Assembly (NCBI GenBank): GCA_028386065.3
Contig: JAKUCV010000418.1
Coordinates: 523,351 to 587,350, forward strand
From: Turnera subulata
Lineage: Eukaryota > Streptophyta > Magnoliopsida > Malpighiales > Passifloraceae
Direction: 5' to 3'
DNA length: 64,000 nt
Position numbers and translations under genes: made by a program. This document shows positions 1-13,700 of this stretch, piece by piece; the first letter of the stretch is position 1, and each line of letters starts with the position of its first letter. A model generated the notes under the pieces. It was not told where the DNA came from, searched no databases, and saw nothing but the letters and a program-made list of their open reading frames with translations.

Positions 1-357
1 TGGACGGCCGGTCCTGGCGGCGTGCGAGGGAGGAGGATGGCTGCAGGGGGGACCAGGCCCGACTGAGCTCGCCGGGTCAATGGGTGTGGCCGTCGGGTCA
101 TGGCGTCCTGGTGGCGCGTCAGGCGGCGACCGAGGACAGGGGCATCGCCGTTCTGTAGCCGACGGCACGGGCGACGCTTCGGTGGTGGCGGTGACGTGAG
201 TGGCGGCACGGAACTGGCTCGGATGAACAGTAACCAAGAGGTGAAGCCAGTGTTCATCCTTAGTTTTTCTCCTTTGGTTTCCTTCATTCTTTGTTTCTGG
301 GTTTCTCTTTTTTTCGGTTTTTTTCTTTGCTTGGTAGAGGCAATCGTGCTGATAACG
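1..357 (-). mobile_element. Interior (PBS-proximal) part of an LTR retrotransposon, cut by the window edge
   Basis: This GC-rich stretch reads inward on the minus strand from the LTR at 358-552. The 14 bases next to the LTR (344-357) are the same primer-binding sequence that abuts the LTRs of the two larger elements at 25121-25134 and 37651-37664, which is the main reason for the call. The interior is GC-rich just inside the PBS, as in the element ending at 37916, and then turns T-rich. No gag or pol motif is visible before the window ends, so the family is not determined. The open frame on the plus strand at 100-462 has low-complexity, Arg-rich content and is not a gene. Confidence 0.6.
344..357 (-). 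other. Primer-binding site of the left-edge LTR element
   Basis: The plus strand reads TCGTGCTGATAACG and directly abuts the LTR that begins TGTTAT at 358. The same 14 bases abut the LTRs of the two other elements in this window. It does not contain the TGG expected from complementarity to a tRNA 3' CCA end. It resembles the anticodon arm of tRNA-Ile instead. Confidence 0.65.
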
Positions 358-552
358 TGTTATGAATTTCTTGTTTTTAATGAAGAAGAAGAAGAAATTA
401 AGATGAACAAAATAAAGATGACTGATGAACTCAGTTTTTCCATTCATCTTTGCTGCCACTAAACTGACCAAATATATAGACAAGTAAGAATAGGGGGTAG
501 GGCCAGAGTTGGTGGTACAATTTTGCAAATGACATACATATGTTATATAACA
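358..552 (-). repeat. Long terminal repeat (5' LTR) of the left-edge element
   Basis: On the plus strand the 195-bp segment runs from TGTTATGAAT to TATATAACA, so it has the TG..CA ends of an LTR. It lies immediately beyond the primer-binding site at 344-357. Its sequence is not obviously related to the LTRs at 24887 or 31375 apart from the terminal TGTTAT. The partner LTR is outside the window, so the outer boundary rests only on the CA end and is uncertain by a few bases. The expected 5-bp target duplication would start at 553. Confidence 0.55.
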
Positions 553-3500
553 CTACTCTTTTTTTATCACCAAAATAAACAACCCAACTCGCACCCACTT
601 TCCAAGTTTTTGATGGACCACGTAATTATTGTCCATTACACGCTACTTCGGGATTGAAATTAAGCCCAAAAGGCCATAACATGTCCCAGGCTAGCCCTCA
701 AGTAACTTCGAATCTTGAATTTACTAAGTATCAGTATTAATCTTTTTTTAATGTGCTTTCACTTTTTCAAATTTTCAAATGCTATTCCTAATTTTTTTTT
801 TTTAGGGTTTTGTTATTTAGGTTACTGATTGATTTTATAAATTTTACCTTTGTTAGCAAGTGAGGCGATCCAAAGGCGAGACACGTGCACAATGGATCCT
901 GGCTGTCAAACATTTTTAATATTATTTTATTTTTCACCTATTTTTCATTTGGAAATCAAAAGTAAAAATTTGAAAATCGAAAACCTTCAACCACCATTCG
1001 GCCATCAACAACATCATTGTCGTTATCATCAAACAACACCACCGTTAAGTATCAGAGCACGAATCACTGGAGGCAATGAAATGTTAATTTTTCATTTTTT
1101 TTTGAATTATCAAATGCTGGTTTTTTTTTTTTTTCAGGATTGGTTAGGAACCATCATTTTTTACTAAGAGTGTTAAGTTTGTCGGGAAAGATTGCTCGTT
1201 AGTTATACAAGAAGCCTGGTTGACCCTCTTACACTAAAGTTCACAAACACTTTGGTTATGTCCACAATGGAACAACAAGGAACAACCCATGATACTATGG
1301 CTTATGTTAAAAGCTGGCAACTTCTCTGGTTGATGGTCCCAGGATACTTGTTGCAATGCCAGTAGCTAGCAAGTGGGGTGCTAGTATATTGGGCCCAGGG
1401 TCCAGTAGAGAGTCCAAATTAGTACCTATTTGCGATTGTCTCATTACATATCAATAAGCCTAACGAAATCCACATAATTTCTTGACAACAAAGGAAAAAA
1501 AAAAAAGAGAAAACACATAATTTATCACGCTATTCACGATCTCTTCTCGACTTCCCTAGACTTTATGGAGGGGGCAATGTGGCGGCCAATGGTTTCCTTT
1601 TTCGTGTAATAATGCCAAACAAAATGGGCCGTTTGAAAAAAAAAAATTATCGTTCAGTTGTTATCATTAAAAAGTTTTTTAAAGTATTGGGCTGGAAGGA
1701 AAAATCATTACAAGTATAATTGATCCTCAAAAAGTAAGAGAGAATGATAAGGAACATACATACGTACCGGTGTATTTTAATAGTTCTTTTGCTTCTTGGT
1801 CAACTTGAAATTTGTCGAGCATATGTTCTTTAAAAAAATTCTCCACCATAAGTCCTTGTTTGATACATACTGCAAATGTCCTTTTTATGTTGAATACTTT
1901 TACGACATCTAACTTACTAACAACAGTCATATATGTTTGGTAAAGGACAACCGTAGTTTATTGCTAATATCGATCGAATCTGATCATAGATTGTTTATGG
2001 GAATGATCACAAACACCATAGCTGATCATGATTTTCAAATCTGACGGCGATGAAACTGCTTAATCAAGTAACTCTTTTGTTTAAAAGAAGAGCCGAAATC
2101 TGTAATTATGATCTAGAGACAACCAAACACAAACACAAATATATAGGATCAAGTTTTTCGTCCATTTCTTGGACAGCCCATGTCTTGTGAGAGAAAATTA
2201 AACAAAAACAAAACAACAAAAAAAGGACACTACCAAATGGCATAAATGTTTCTATATTGTGTCTTACTAGTTAACTTATTATCTTTTCTTCTTCTTCTTC
2301 TTCTTCTTCTACTTCTGCTTCCTCCGCTAGACAAAAAAGACTCGAAAGAGACAACGCAATTCAATAGCCAAGGGGCCTTTGCCATGCGGCCTTGCTCTTG
2401 TATTTGCAAGGAGAACCTGTGGTGGGTCCCTGGGCCCAATTTGTCACAACAACTGGGCCGCACCGCCCAGCTATCTTCCGTAATTGCAAGTGGTCCGTCG
2501 TGTGCATCAGGAAAAAAAAAAAAGAAAAAGAAAAAGAAAGATGATAAATTCTCTCCTTATCTTCGAATTTTAAAGCAAGAAAAAGAGTAAAAAGAAAAGA
2601 TTTTCCTGTTTAACGCACTTGCCACCTGACCTAGTGGACTCTCCTCCTTTTTTTCCCCCTTTATTGTCTACGTGTAATGCGCGGTGTTATTTAATATTAC
2701 ATATAAATAGTTATATATCATGTCGACCATAAAAATATGGGTCAAACAGTTAATATTTTTTTTTTTGGTTAACAAACAAAATTATTGGTTGTTGAAACAA
2801 TTAGAAACACATGAGGTCGATGTGTTTTCTGTTGTCTTTGTGATGCTTCCGTACCGGAGAGGCCGAGTTAAGAGTGACTATCATATCTTGCTTAATTATA
2901 TTGTGTATAAAAAATGAATAATTTTTTTAAAACCAAAAAGAAAGCCAGGATTATTATCTTTATATATATTCTATGTCGAGGAAAGAGATGTCTTTGGAGT
3001 CATTTCAGAGGGAGCGACGATAATCCATATATAATTGGAAACTTATAATCAGTAGTATTACTTTCCAGCAAGACTTGATAAACTACAACTTTGATGTTTA
3101 ACGCTTTTCTAATTCATTAACACAAGAAATGACAGACAACTAATCAAGAAAGAAGATATATTTGGAGTGAGGAAGAAAAACTAATGGATACTGGACGCAA
3201 TGTCGTGAAGTCAGAATCGAAACTGTTTGTGAGAATGGGTCATATCTTTATGGATGCAATTTTTAAGCTTCCAATGGAGTTTGCAATTAAAAAAAAGTGT
3301 TTTGGATCCTTAAGACTCTTAAATGCATAAAAACTGAAAAGTAAACGACGTGTGGTCGCCATTCTTACCTTAAACATTTCGTCGGTATCCAAACTGAGAG
3401 GAAAATGGAAAGAAGAAAAGACAACACAAATTTTTTGTTCACTCAAAATTAAGGGGGCCCTAGATAAACTCATCTAATTATTATTAGTTCCAAAACAAAC

Positions 3501-6500
3501 CATACATTGTTTTCTTAATGTAGATAAACGTCATAGGATTGTACAAAATTATGCCCTTTCTCTTTCTTATAATCTGTTAAACTGGAGTTTTCTTAATTAC
3601 GTATAACACAAAAACGATTGATTAAATCCTAGAAGATATGATATTTCCCCAAACTAAGAATTAAATATCTTGGATCTTGAGTAGGAAGCTGGCTTGGGGC
3701 CTATATGTCATGAACATTTCGTAACACAGATGAGTCCTGGATGCCAACAACAAAATATATGAAACACATGTATTATTTAAGAAATTGACTTGTCAGAAGT
3801 TCTCATTAGTGTTTTTATTACTACTCATTAAGATTCAAATTAAAGATGACCCTATATATGCATGTAATACTGCATGTGTAACCAGGTTAATCTGTATAAT
3901 ATTCGTCAGACTTTGCGTCAGATTGGCTGTTTATATCTATTACATGTTAATGAATACCTCTAAAAAGGTTCCCGGTAATTAATCTACTTATATGGTGGGA
4001 TTTCTTAATCGGGAAGGGACACATCCAATATAGGGAGTAAAAGTGACCATACATAGATGTCGGCCAAGAACACGCAATGCGATTAGACTCTCATGAAAAA
4101 TACTAATTTCATTTACGTGCAAGCATGCCCCCCATGAAATGTTGCTTTTTGTGCATGGAATTAGATGGAGACAAACCAGAAAGAATCTCGGGGTTACTGC
4201 AGTTTTTTTTTTTGAGGGGGGAAAGAAATTGAATCCTGAAAAGAGCTTGGTGATACATGTCTGTCCCATTAATATAACTAAGATTTTGATGGGTCATAGC
4301 AGCAATATATCACAATTATGAAAGTGAAGAGAAGTCTCCAGGTATAATGATTTCGTGGCAAATACTGATCGAGAGACGCAAGTTAGCTAGACCCAGAAGA
4401 AGGAACACCTCATCTTTGAAGGGCTTCGTTGGATATATTTATATATATGATATAATCATTGCTTCGCTTTTTGGTCAGTTTCTTTCCTGTGAAACTAAAC
4501 TATGACATGTGTTTAGCTTGTGGTTCTCTAATTTGTGTTGTATGGGGGACAAGGAGGTATCAGCTAATGTTTGGATGCTTACTATACATGGAAAAGATTG
4601 GAGACTGTAGGCCAAATGCTTTAATTGCTGGCTAACTCTATAGGAAGCAATATGTCAGAACAGTAATTAAGAATGGCAAAGGCATGGAAATCCTTAAGAA
4701 CAATCTTGAATTTTTATTAGCTCCTCAAGACTTGGGTAGTCATGCAAGCACTACACGCTATTGGTTTTTGTGGCAAATTACTTTCCTATATCCATATCCA
4801 TATCCATTTGATTGTTTTCCATGTTCAAACGTAATCTTGTTATGCTGGGATATAGAGTTGCCAGCGCACTAGAACATTATACTTTTAAACCAGAAACCAT
4901 GCACTAATTTTGCAGGGTCCAACTTCACTTTAGTGCACTGTTAAGATAAGCAATGGAGAAGGGATTGATTTGACTATAGACCCTCATGTTAGTGTTTCTT
5001 CACTAATCAACAAATAGGACCAAACCACAGTATACATCAAATGAAACTATAATTAAAAAAATCAAAAGCATAAGGGGCCATGAAGAAGAAAACTGATCAG
5101 TTGGTGAGCTACACATGTTGTGATATCAGCTAGTATATAAGCTTTCTTCCAGTTGGCAAAACCCATTTAAGTTTGTCCTGGAAGAAGTTTTCAGACTGTG
5201 ATATATGCCCATCACTGTATATATGGGAGAAAAACAGCAGCTTTAAGTTGCTTTTTGCTCATTTCACATTCAATTTCTATAGCCAGGTTAATTAAGTACA
5301 TGCAACGGTCCTGACCGGAACTGAAACAAAATTGAGTTCAGTGGGCCATATGTTTTGTTGATCGGTCATCATTGTCTAAAATTGATAAATCATCGACATA
5401 TGTCAATTGTATATCTTTCGGCTTTTCTTTTATGTGCTCCAGAAACTCACAAGTTAAAAAAGGTGAAAAGGAAATCCAGAAGATCCAGTCATTTCCAGAT
5501 CGAGCTGACAGTGTCTTTATTATACTATGCATTATACAAGAGGGGATGGGACTGAACACAAGAGCTAAACAAAAAGATTAACTTTCTTCTTGGATCATTT
5601 TACACGATTTGAGCCAGTTATGCAAGAAATTTTAACATGTGGGTCAACATGAAAAGAAACAGATAGAACATAGAAAACCACATGGATTGTCCGTATCCAC
5701 AGATGTAATAGCATACATAAAAGCAGGGAAGATATTGTTAATTAAGTTAGGAACATTTTTGTGACCATAACTATTGTCGTTTTAATAGGACTAGTTTCTG
5801 CTGAGAAAAAAGATGTGACCCACTACATGAATATGTATGCTGGACTGCCATGTATTGGTTAAACTAATTATTCTTTTTTGTTTTTTTAGCAATGTATTGT
5901 TTGATAATTTGAGGTAATGCGTGACTCCAATTGGCCGAGGTTTTATGTAAGTTCAGTTATCATCTTTAATGATTTCATGCTTACGTTAAACCTGCATAGA
6001 ATCGCTAATCAATTAGTAATGATTTAGCGCTAGCTTTATGTGACAACGATGTGATGATTAGCTTTTAATTAAGGTTATCACTAATCGTAAGTGATATGAG
6101 ACAATAATCAGCTTTAAAAGAAAGTATCTCATCCATAATGATTCGTGGTGTTTTTTTGATGCAAAAATGATTCGTGGTTATGACCAATGTTCATTGGCCC
6201 ATAACTGAAAATCGGCGCCACCACACTTTGTAATATCAGAGAAAAATGGATTTTATATTGCCAACTTCATGGAGATCTACCGTTGCTTCCCCAGTGGCCT
6301 CTTGAACATTAACAAATTTATAAGGTCTATAATTGGTTGATAGTTTTTTTTCCCCATCGACAAAAACAGAAAAAGAGTCACGTACAGTTTGTCATAATCT
6401 CTACTATCTATGTTTTAGATTGCCAGTTGACATTTTAAGTAGGCTTATAAAAAAAAAAAATACCACACGCTTTAAATCCATGATCTCTTTTAAATATTCG

Positions 6501-8051
6501 GATTTTTACATCCACCGTCACCATACTACTTGATTGCTGGTAGAGAGTTAGTTGAACTGCTCCAATGGCAAGTATGCATTAATACAACTTAGATTATATT
6601 TTACTCCTGAAAATATGTACCACTTGCAGTTTTATTTTTCCATTTTTTCTATTTGTTTTGAGCTTGGCAAGACCAAAATTGTTGATTGGCAATATAGAGA
6701 ATTTTAAATGCAACCTGTAACTTGGTAAGAGAAAAAACCAGCAAGAATCCGGACAAGAGGAGATTGTTAAGGAAAATTATTTTGACCTGAATCAATTCAG
6801 ATGCTCTGTCTATCATCGTTACAACAAAGGTGGATAGCTAGGGGCCATTCACACAGAAAAACATCACCCGGATAAACTTCCAAACAAGAGAAGATTCCAA
6901 CCACATAAATAAGCAAACACCGGTAACAACAATGCATAACCTGTCCTGTCAATCACACAGTAACAGCATCAAACCATCAACCTGTGCTTTCTCCTCTCTC
7001 TAACCTCTTAACTAAAAAGCAAGTAATTAGAAGAGGAGCAAAGGCAAAGTTTAGCCTAGGAGGGCCAATTATCTAATGTTTCTATTGCTCTCATCTCTTG
7101 TGATTAGTTTTGGAAAAAAATAATTCCATATGTTGTTAAGAATAGTTAAATGTTGGTTTAATCATTTTGGGACCCAGGTCGAATTGGAAAACATGATGGA
7201 GAATGGAAAACGCCATGCACATGGCCGATTAATTATATGATATGTAACACACTAGTTAATAACATGTCAGTTTGGTTATGTAATACTAAGGTCTAAGAGA
7301 GTACAATGAAATAGAATTAATGGCTAAAATGAGACTGGAAGAGGGAAGCAACGGTAAAAATAACTGTAATAACAGAATGAGTACTTGGAGTCACAATAAT
7401 TCATTTCAGTTACTCACTAAATAACACTATTTATGCTCTGCTGCTTTACATGGTAGAAAAAGGTTTTCTAGTAAGTAGGCTAGGCTTAACCACCCCCCTA
7501 ACAGGGTCTTGGAATTTGTGCATGTGGAGACTTTGAGGGGTCAAAATGGACAGGAACAAGGGATCTAAACAAAAAGATCTGGTCTTATTTGGTCGGTTGT
7601 CTGTGTCCTTTCTGTTCTTCTCCCTTGATTTTGCTGCCCTTTATTCATGTTTTAGATGCCATTTTCATACACTTGGAACCAGAGCTTTTGCCAAGGGAAG
7701 AAGCCACCTTCATTGGAACATATGCCAGTACCGTACTATTAAGAGAACCTTTGTTTCCCATGTCTTAAATCTAATCTCTTCCCTCTGGTTTTTGCTGGCC
7801 TTGGCATTATCTTCTTGCGAGCTGGCAAAGATGTATAGATCCATATAATTAGTAGTAGGAGAGAAAGTCAGCATATGAATACAACAAATTCAATAAGAAT
7901 TAATGCATATATACCATTTTGTGGCCAACTAATGGTTTTGTTTATTATTTTTTGACAAAAAAATGGTATCTATTTATTTTGCTGCTGCTACACGAGACAG
8001 GACATGAGGGCTTACCAGATGTTAATTTGTAGGGCAGCTCCCCAGATTATT
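553..8051. other. Gene-free stretch, about 7.5 kb
   Basis: AT-rich intergenic DNA downstream of the bHLH gene. The open frames here are short, low in complexity and without recognisable domains. I see a (CTT)n tract near 2284-2310, several A or T runs, and a small hairpin at about 6078-6100 (TATCACT .. AGTGATA), but no gene, tRNA or complete transposon. Confidence 0.6.
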
Positions 8052-9919
8052 TTAATGAAAAGAACACAAGTTGTTGCTGAAACCAGTTGGATTACGAAGT
8101 TTTTGTCTTTGCTCTTCCACATTCCACAGTAGGCTCCCACTATCCTGATAATGATGTATTATTTGTCCTTGTTAGAAAAATATGTTAACCTCATATTTTT
8201 TTTCTCCCTAAATAATTATCTCTCAACACTTAAATTAGAAAAAAAAAATTGTATACCTGAGTGAACCCATCTAGCCTTTCCCCTTGCAGTAAAAGTAAAG
8301 CTGAATTATCAATTGGAGGATAGGTATTTGCAGTGGCAAAAGCGGCAGCAGCAGCAGCGGAACTAGTGGCTGTGGCGGCGGTGGCGGCGGTGGTATTTGC
8401 ATCCGCAAAAGCCGTGGGCTGAATGGGGCTGCATTGTTGCAGGGATGGCAGTGGTGACGACGACAGGTTACTCAATCTCTGCACATTTAAGTCAGTGGCA
8501 AAGATCTTTATCAGCTTTATTCATCAACTATGTGTGGTTGAAGTTTGAACCAATAAATAACCACACTATTGTTTATATAGTTTCTTTATGCTTTTCTTTT
8601 TACCTCTGGTCTAGCCTGGAATGCATCCATGTCCATTCCAAAATCATAGAACAATGGATTAAAAGAAGCAAGCTTCATCGACAGGAACTGGAGAATATGG
8701 CAACAAAACAGCATTAATTAGTTAAATGATGTGTTGTGCAATAATATTACATGAATATCCTGGTTAGTACTAATTAAGGTAGTCACAAAGTACCTCTACT
8801 TGATTTTGTAAGGACTGAACGTAATTAATAATCTCATCCAGCATCAGTGCCTTTCCAGTTACCTATTATAAGAACATGCCACATGAAGCTGTCAGCGTCA
8901 GATTCATATATGACCCAAAACAGAAACAGGGTACTGTTCTGTTTTTTACAAGAGGCAGTATTAAGACATGGGACTCGTAACTCGTTCCTCACCTTGTCAC
9001 AGCCAGGAACAAGACGCTGCAATATCTTCATCCTCTCACTGATTTTCTCCCTACGTACCTGAAAACCATACAGGGAACATTAGTTATAAGGGATCCAGTT
9101 ATAATTAAGGATGTGAGGCCTGTAATTATGGTTTTGTGAGGGTAAAGTGGGAAATTCGCATATTAATTGGATTGTCCCTCGCATTTAGTGGTAAGAAACA
9201 GTACCCTCTCTGCAAGGCTGTGGCTGTCTGTTGCTTGGCCCCTCCTTGCTCTTACATGGATGTAGCCTTTTGGAGGCTCTTCAGGAACTTTCTTCTCAGC
9301 TTTTGATTTCTTCTCCCCTCCCTCCATTTCAGCCATATTGCTTTTCTTTTGTTTCTTGTTTTTCACCACTCGAGGATCCTAAAACAGAATAAATTTTTCC
9401 ACAAAAAAAATGACAAAATGAGCGAACAAGACATGGTGACAACACTGAATTATGCAAAATTCTAACTTGGAAAAAACTCATATATAGAAAGAACTCCCGT
9501 CTACGTACCTTAGATTGAGCAGAATTCAAAGATGACCCATCTTTACTTCTCCTCTTCTTACTAGCAGGAGTCACCTTCTGTGTGACTTGCTCGCCACTTT
9601 CAAGCTTATTATCCACCACGGTCGAGGAATCAGTACTTTGTTTTCTGGTCACACAAGCCCCATTGTCGCTAAGAGCTGCAACTTGAGAGCTGTGATCAAC
9701 AAAGCTGCCTTCATGATCCTTCATGTCAAGAGGAGTTCCATTAAGGAGAGGCTGTGGAGGGTAAAACTGGGGAAAGCAGCTGGGATTTGTGCTTCCATAT
9801 TCCTCCCAGAAACCAGACATGTTCTTGTTGGTAGTGGGAGTAGGAGTAGTGTCGTTGTTTGGCTGGAGGAACATTGAGTCAAGGAGAAAAGGGTAGTGCT
9901 GATATGAAAAGGCTGCCAT
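8052..9919 (-). CDS. bHLH transcription factor, bHLH137-like (7 coding exons)
   Basis: Probable G-box-binding nuclear transcription factor, 372 residues. Exons on the minus strand: 9919-9509, 9378-9205, 9058-8993, 8862-8794, 8687-8604, 8478-8257 and 8144-8052. All junctions are GT..AG, every exon is in phase 0, and the reading frame stays open. The N-terminus [14 protein letters not shown] is what I recall as typical of the bHLH137 group. A KKRRSK basic patch lies near residue 125. The basic helix-loop-helix begins around residue 188. Its H-x3-E-x3-R spacing (HSLAERVRR) is the E-box/G-box contact pattern, and helix 2 continues through [20 protein letters not shown]. Exon 6 encodes a Thr/Ala-rich low-complexity run. 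An in-frame upstream ATG at 9988 would add 23 residues; I chose 9919 from family similarity. The assignment to the family is firm, the exact orthologue less so. Confidence 0.9.
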
Positions 9920-10296
9920 TCTGAAGAGAGAAGGAGAAGGAGAAGAGAGCTTTGGAATTGAGGAAAAAAAAGGATTGCAAGTTTTCAAGAAAGTGATGTT
10001 AGAGAGAGCTGAGGTGAGATGATGATACTTGGAGGCAGGCAGAACTGCATGAGTTGGGAGTCAGGAAAAGTGTGTCTGGTGACAAAAACTGAGAGGTCCC
10101 CAGGTTTATATAAACATCAGGAAAGAGAGAGAAGAACACCACCAAAAATGCAAAAATCTATGCAAAGTTGACTGGTCTTTTCTTCATTAATCTCTCTCTC
10201 TCTCTCGCACACATTAGATACCAAAATAATAAAACACCCACCAATGATAAAGCTCGAAAATTTGAGGGAATAATATTTGCTGTGCAAGACCAAATT
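9865..10296. repeat. First copy of an exact 432-bp direct repeat (bHLH 5' end)
   Basis: This copy holds the first codons of the bHLH gene (start at 9919), its leader, TATA box and promoter. It reads the same base for base as 10298-10729 by eye, with a single N at 10297 between them. That is the pattern of two overlapping contigs joined without being merged. The true locus probably has one copy. Confidence 0.9.
10103..10114 (-). promoter_or_regulatory. TATA box of the bHLH gene
   Basis: The 12-base palindrome GTTTATATAAAC lies about 185 bp upstream of the chosen start at 9919, followed upstream by a (TC)n tract near 10189-10206. Both are common features of plant core promoters. The identical motif recurs in the second copy of the 432-bp repeat. 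Confidence 0.6.
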
Positions 10297-10297
10297 N

Positions 10298-10729
10298 GGA
10301 GGAACATTGAGTCAAGGAGAAAAGGGTAGTGCTGATATGAAAAGGCTGCCATTCTGAAGAGAGAAGGAGAAGGAGAAGAGAGCTTTGGAATTGAGGAAAA
10401 AAAAGGATTGCAAGTTTTCAAGAAAGTGATGTTAGAGAGAGCTGAGGTGAGATGATGATACTTGGAGGCAGGCAGAACTGCATGAGTTGGGAGTCAGGAA
10501 AAGTGTGTCTGGTGACAAAAACTGAGAGGTCCCCAGGTTTATATAAACATCAGGAAAGAGAGAGAAGAACACCACCAAAAATGCAAAAATCTATGCAAAG
10601 TTGACTGGTCTTTTCTTCATTAATCTCTCTCTCTCTCTCGCACACATTAGATACCAAAATAATAAAACACCCACCAATGATAAAGCTCGAAAATTTGAGG
10701 GAATAATATTTGCTGTGCAAGACCAAATT
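10298..10729 (-). repeat. Second copy of the 432-bp repeat; false bHLH 5' end
   Basis: It carries a second copy of the bHLH start codon and the first 18 codons, which run straight into the N at 10297, so the frame has no continuation. Exact identity to 9865-10296, including the microsatellite and promoter, argues against an old duplication. Annotating a second bHLH gene here would be wrong. The sequence from 10730 on is probably the genuine distal promoter. Confidence 0.85.
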
Positions 10730-13700
10730 GAATCTAATCAATGGGTCAGTCTCCTCCACTGCATAAATTAATCAGCTAACATTACCTGTAACCTCTGTCC
10801 AAACAATTAAAAAAAAATTCATTTAGCAAGTATACCCTGCCTTTCCTTGCAACTTCATCCAATAATACTTTCCTAATTAACTAGAAACAAATATCAGAAC
10901 CCAGTGTGTGCATGCCTGTACATATAAATGATGTGCCATATTGTAGATGATCCAGAAATTCAGAAAAAAAAAAAACTCAATTATCTGCTTCTGCCAAGTA
11001 ATGATGGGAAAATGGCAGCAGCTTTGTCCCTCTTTTATTTACTTTCATGAATATATACAGTACTTTCTTGCTGTTATAAAATAATTGTATACCTCTAATC
11101 TTCGCTGGTTTTAAATGTCTCGTTTGACCTATTCGATCAATAAAGGTAAAAGGAAGGAAATGTATGATTGAACTTTTGGGCATCACTCGAATACCCTGGA
11201 GAAAAACAGGGCTGTTACTATTTATTACAGAAAGTGCTATCAAAAATTCTTTTGATGCACGAAAACTATTGTTTGATCCAGTAGATGAAAAGAGGCAATA
11301 TGTGCGTGTATGTATTGTTCTTTTCTTCCTTTTTTCTTTTTTATTTTTTCCGGGGAATGATGCTCCAGTGATAGTACTCCTTTTATTTCAAGAAAGATAC
11401 TTGATCAACCAATTTCCCATATTTTTTTAAATTTAAATGTTTATTATGTGCTACATCAACCCAAAGCACGTAAGCTTGGGCTTCACCCAATACAATTATA
11501 CATTTGAAGAAAAGCCCAATATCAACCTAGAGCGCAAGACCCGATCCAAGAAGTGGTCTATCAGAAAGTTTTTACTCGTCGGTAATTAATTCAAAGGAGG
11601 AAATCTGCTGGGCATTCATGCATATATATACTGCATTCAGATTCGTTTTCGCCACCTGAATAAGTCTAAGAAAGAAATTACGTTACTCACTTGTCACTTC
11701 AAAAGGATCAAGAGGACAATGGAGTGGCGGTGACGAGGAAGCTGATAAGGAAGGAACCATGGATTAAAATCATAGTCCTTCTCTTGTGTTAGATGCTAGC
11801 TGTAACTTGTACTGCGATTTTTTATGCTAAACTTGTACTGCGATTGATGTCATAGTTACCCTGATCTGACCATTTTTACTAAAAGTCTCACTTCAAAAGT
11901 TCAATCCAAATGCATATTTTCCTTTTCCATTAAGAGAAAGAATGCATGCCAAACAAAATGCAGACCCCTCATAACATATATATGTGGTAAGTCTGCTAAT
12001 AACTTTTTGATTTTGGACCACAAGGAAGTCCAAAACATTCTAGTGCAGAAGGAAGCTAGTTCTATAACATGGCCATATACACAGAGCTGCTTCTGCATGT
12101 ATTACATTTACCTATGTTCATGAATGACAGATCCATGCTTTTGTTAGAAGAAACACGTCTCTTTGGATTAATTTCTTGCATGGACACCAGGACCAGGTCC
12201 GGGAGTTATTTTATCCTCCTTCAATACTCTGATTTATATTGAATCCGATGCTTTGAAATGCATTGATCAGTAGTCAGTCAATAACAATTTTTTCCATTTC
12301 TTAATTTTTTTGCTTTATTATTTTTAACTTTATCACAGACATACATATATATATGCTCAGAAAGAACAATTCAAATGATAACAAATAAAGGCAGAATACA
12401 GCTCTCATTAATTAATGCAGAGATAAACGTTCAGATTTTCCCTACAGGACATGTACAATAAGATGCCCAAATATGCAGCCAATATGTTTATCGTGCCATA
12501 TGTAGCAAAGAATTATAATGCATATGCATAGGACTTTCAATCCATATTCATCGTCCAAGTTCATCGCACCCAATAGTATAGTCAACAACTTTCCGTAGAA
12601 CAGAAGATCCAAGTCGGTGAGGCAAGGTTGCGTACGCGTGCATGAATGGCAGAGAACAAAAGACCCAGATCAGCAGAGCAAGTTTTGGTGCATGTTTGCC
12701 CCTGATAAACTGAAACACTACACTTTTCTTGATTAAGTTGGTTCTCATCATCTGTTGGGCATGTTCAATTTGTAATTATTATTGTTTTATAGGCAGGTAG
12801 GTGCATATCAATCAGATAATATATGCTTTTGTAATGAACCTCTATAGTTTAGCCGTGGAGGGCCCTAATCCGACTATTTTCATTTCACTACTTCAGTGCC
12901 TTAAAGTTGTAAGCGTACTACGTCCTGTGTCCCTATTCATTACCACATGAGAGAGGTTCTTGTTTCCATTAATCCTTCTTTGGATTTTACTCCAAGCGTG
13001 CATGAAAGAAAGAAAGAAAAAATTAAAATCATGAACAGGGGAAGTTGCAGTGAAGTATCCGTCACTGTCAAAGAGGGTCTCTGCAACTATGGTCCTATTG
13101 AAAACAACCGTTCAGTTGCCTCAATTTCAAGTGTGACTCGTTATGTGACCCACACAAAAAGCAACTTTTCACCTCCCCAAATTTTAAAGACAATGATAAA
13201 TATGGTTTATATGTATATATACGTCGAAAAACCTATAGTACTACACAATTGGTAGGTGGCGGATGCAGGTATACATACATACATGATGCAAGACGAGAAC
13301 TTATGGTCCTTAATCCTGATTTTTCTTAGTCCAACTCGAGTATTTATGGCTAATTAGGCGCCTACCTTAATCCTTGTATCGTACTGTCTATAAAACACCT
13401 GATATATCATTTATAATTCTTGTTCTACACATGCAGTTGCGTGTGGGTTGAGTTTTTCTATGTTTGTTCTTGGTTTTGTACACATTTGAAGTTCCAGCTG
13501 GTAATAAATGGACGGCAAAGATTGAATCAATATATGCTCACATGGGTAAAATATTTTTGTTTTGTTGACTGAAAGCAAGTTTCACTAAGTCTTTTCAAGT
13601 ATGTATATATCTATATACATCAAAATTTCGGTACATGCAGTAACTTTTGCTTCTTTGTTACATAGTTGAAGGGAGGCTTTTCTGTGGTGTTTCTAGGGAT

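Noticed and set aside
100..462. Open frame on the plus strand at the left edge
   Set aside because: It lies across a primer-binding site and LTR in the opposite sense, is Arg-rich at one end and hydrophobic low-complexity at the other, and has no domain.
1047..1060. GTATCAGAGCACG, similar to a tRNA-iMet primer-binding site
   Set aside because: No LTR ends in front of it and no element structure around it; a chance match.
2230..2590. Overlapping frames with poly-Arg or poly-Leu runs
   Set aside because: They are translations of a (CTT)n microsatellite and A-runs in both directions.
10298..10421. Second bHLH gene start
   Set aside because: Exact copy of the first and stops at an N; best explained as an unmerged contig overlap.
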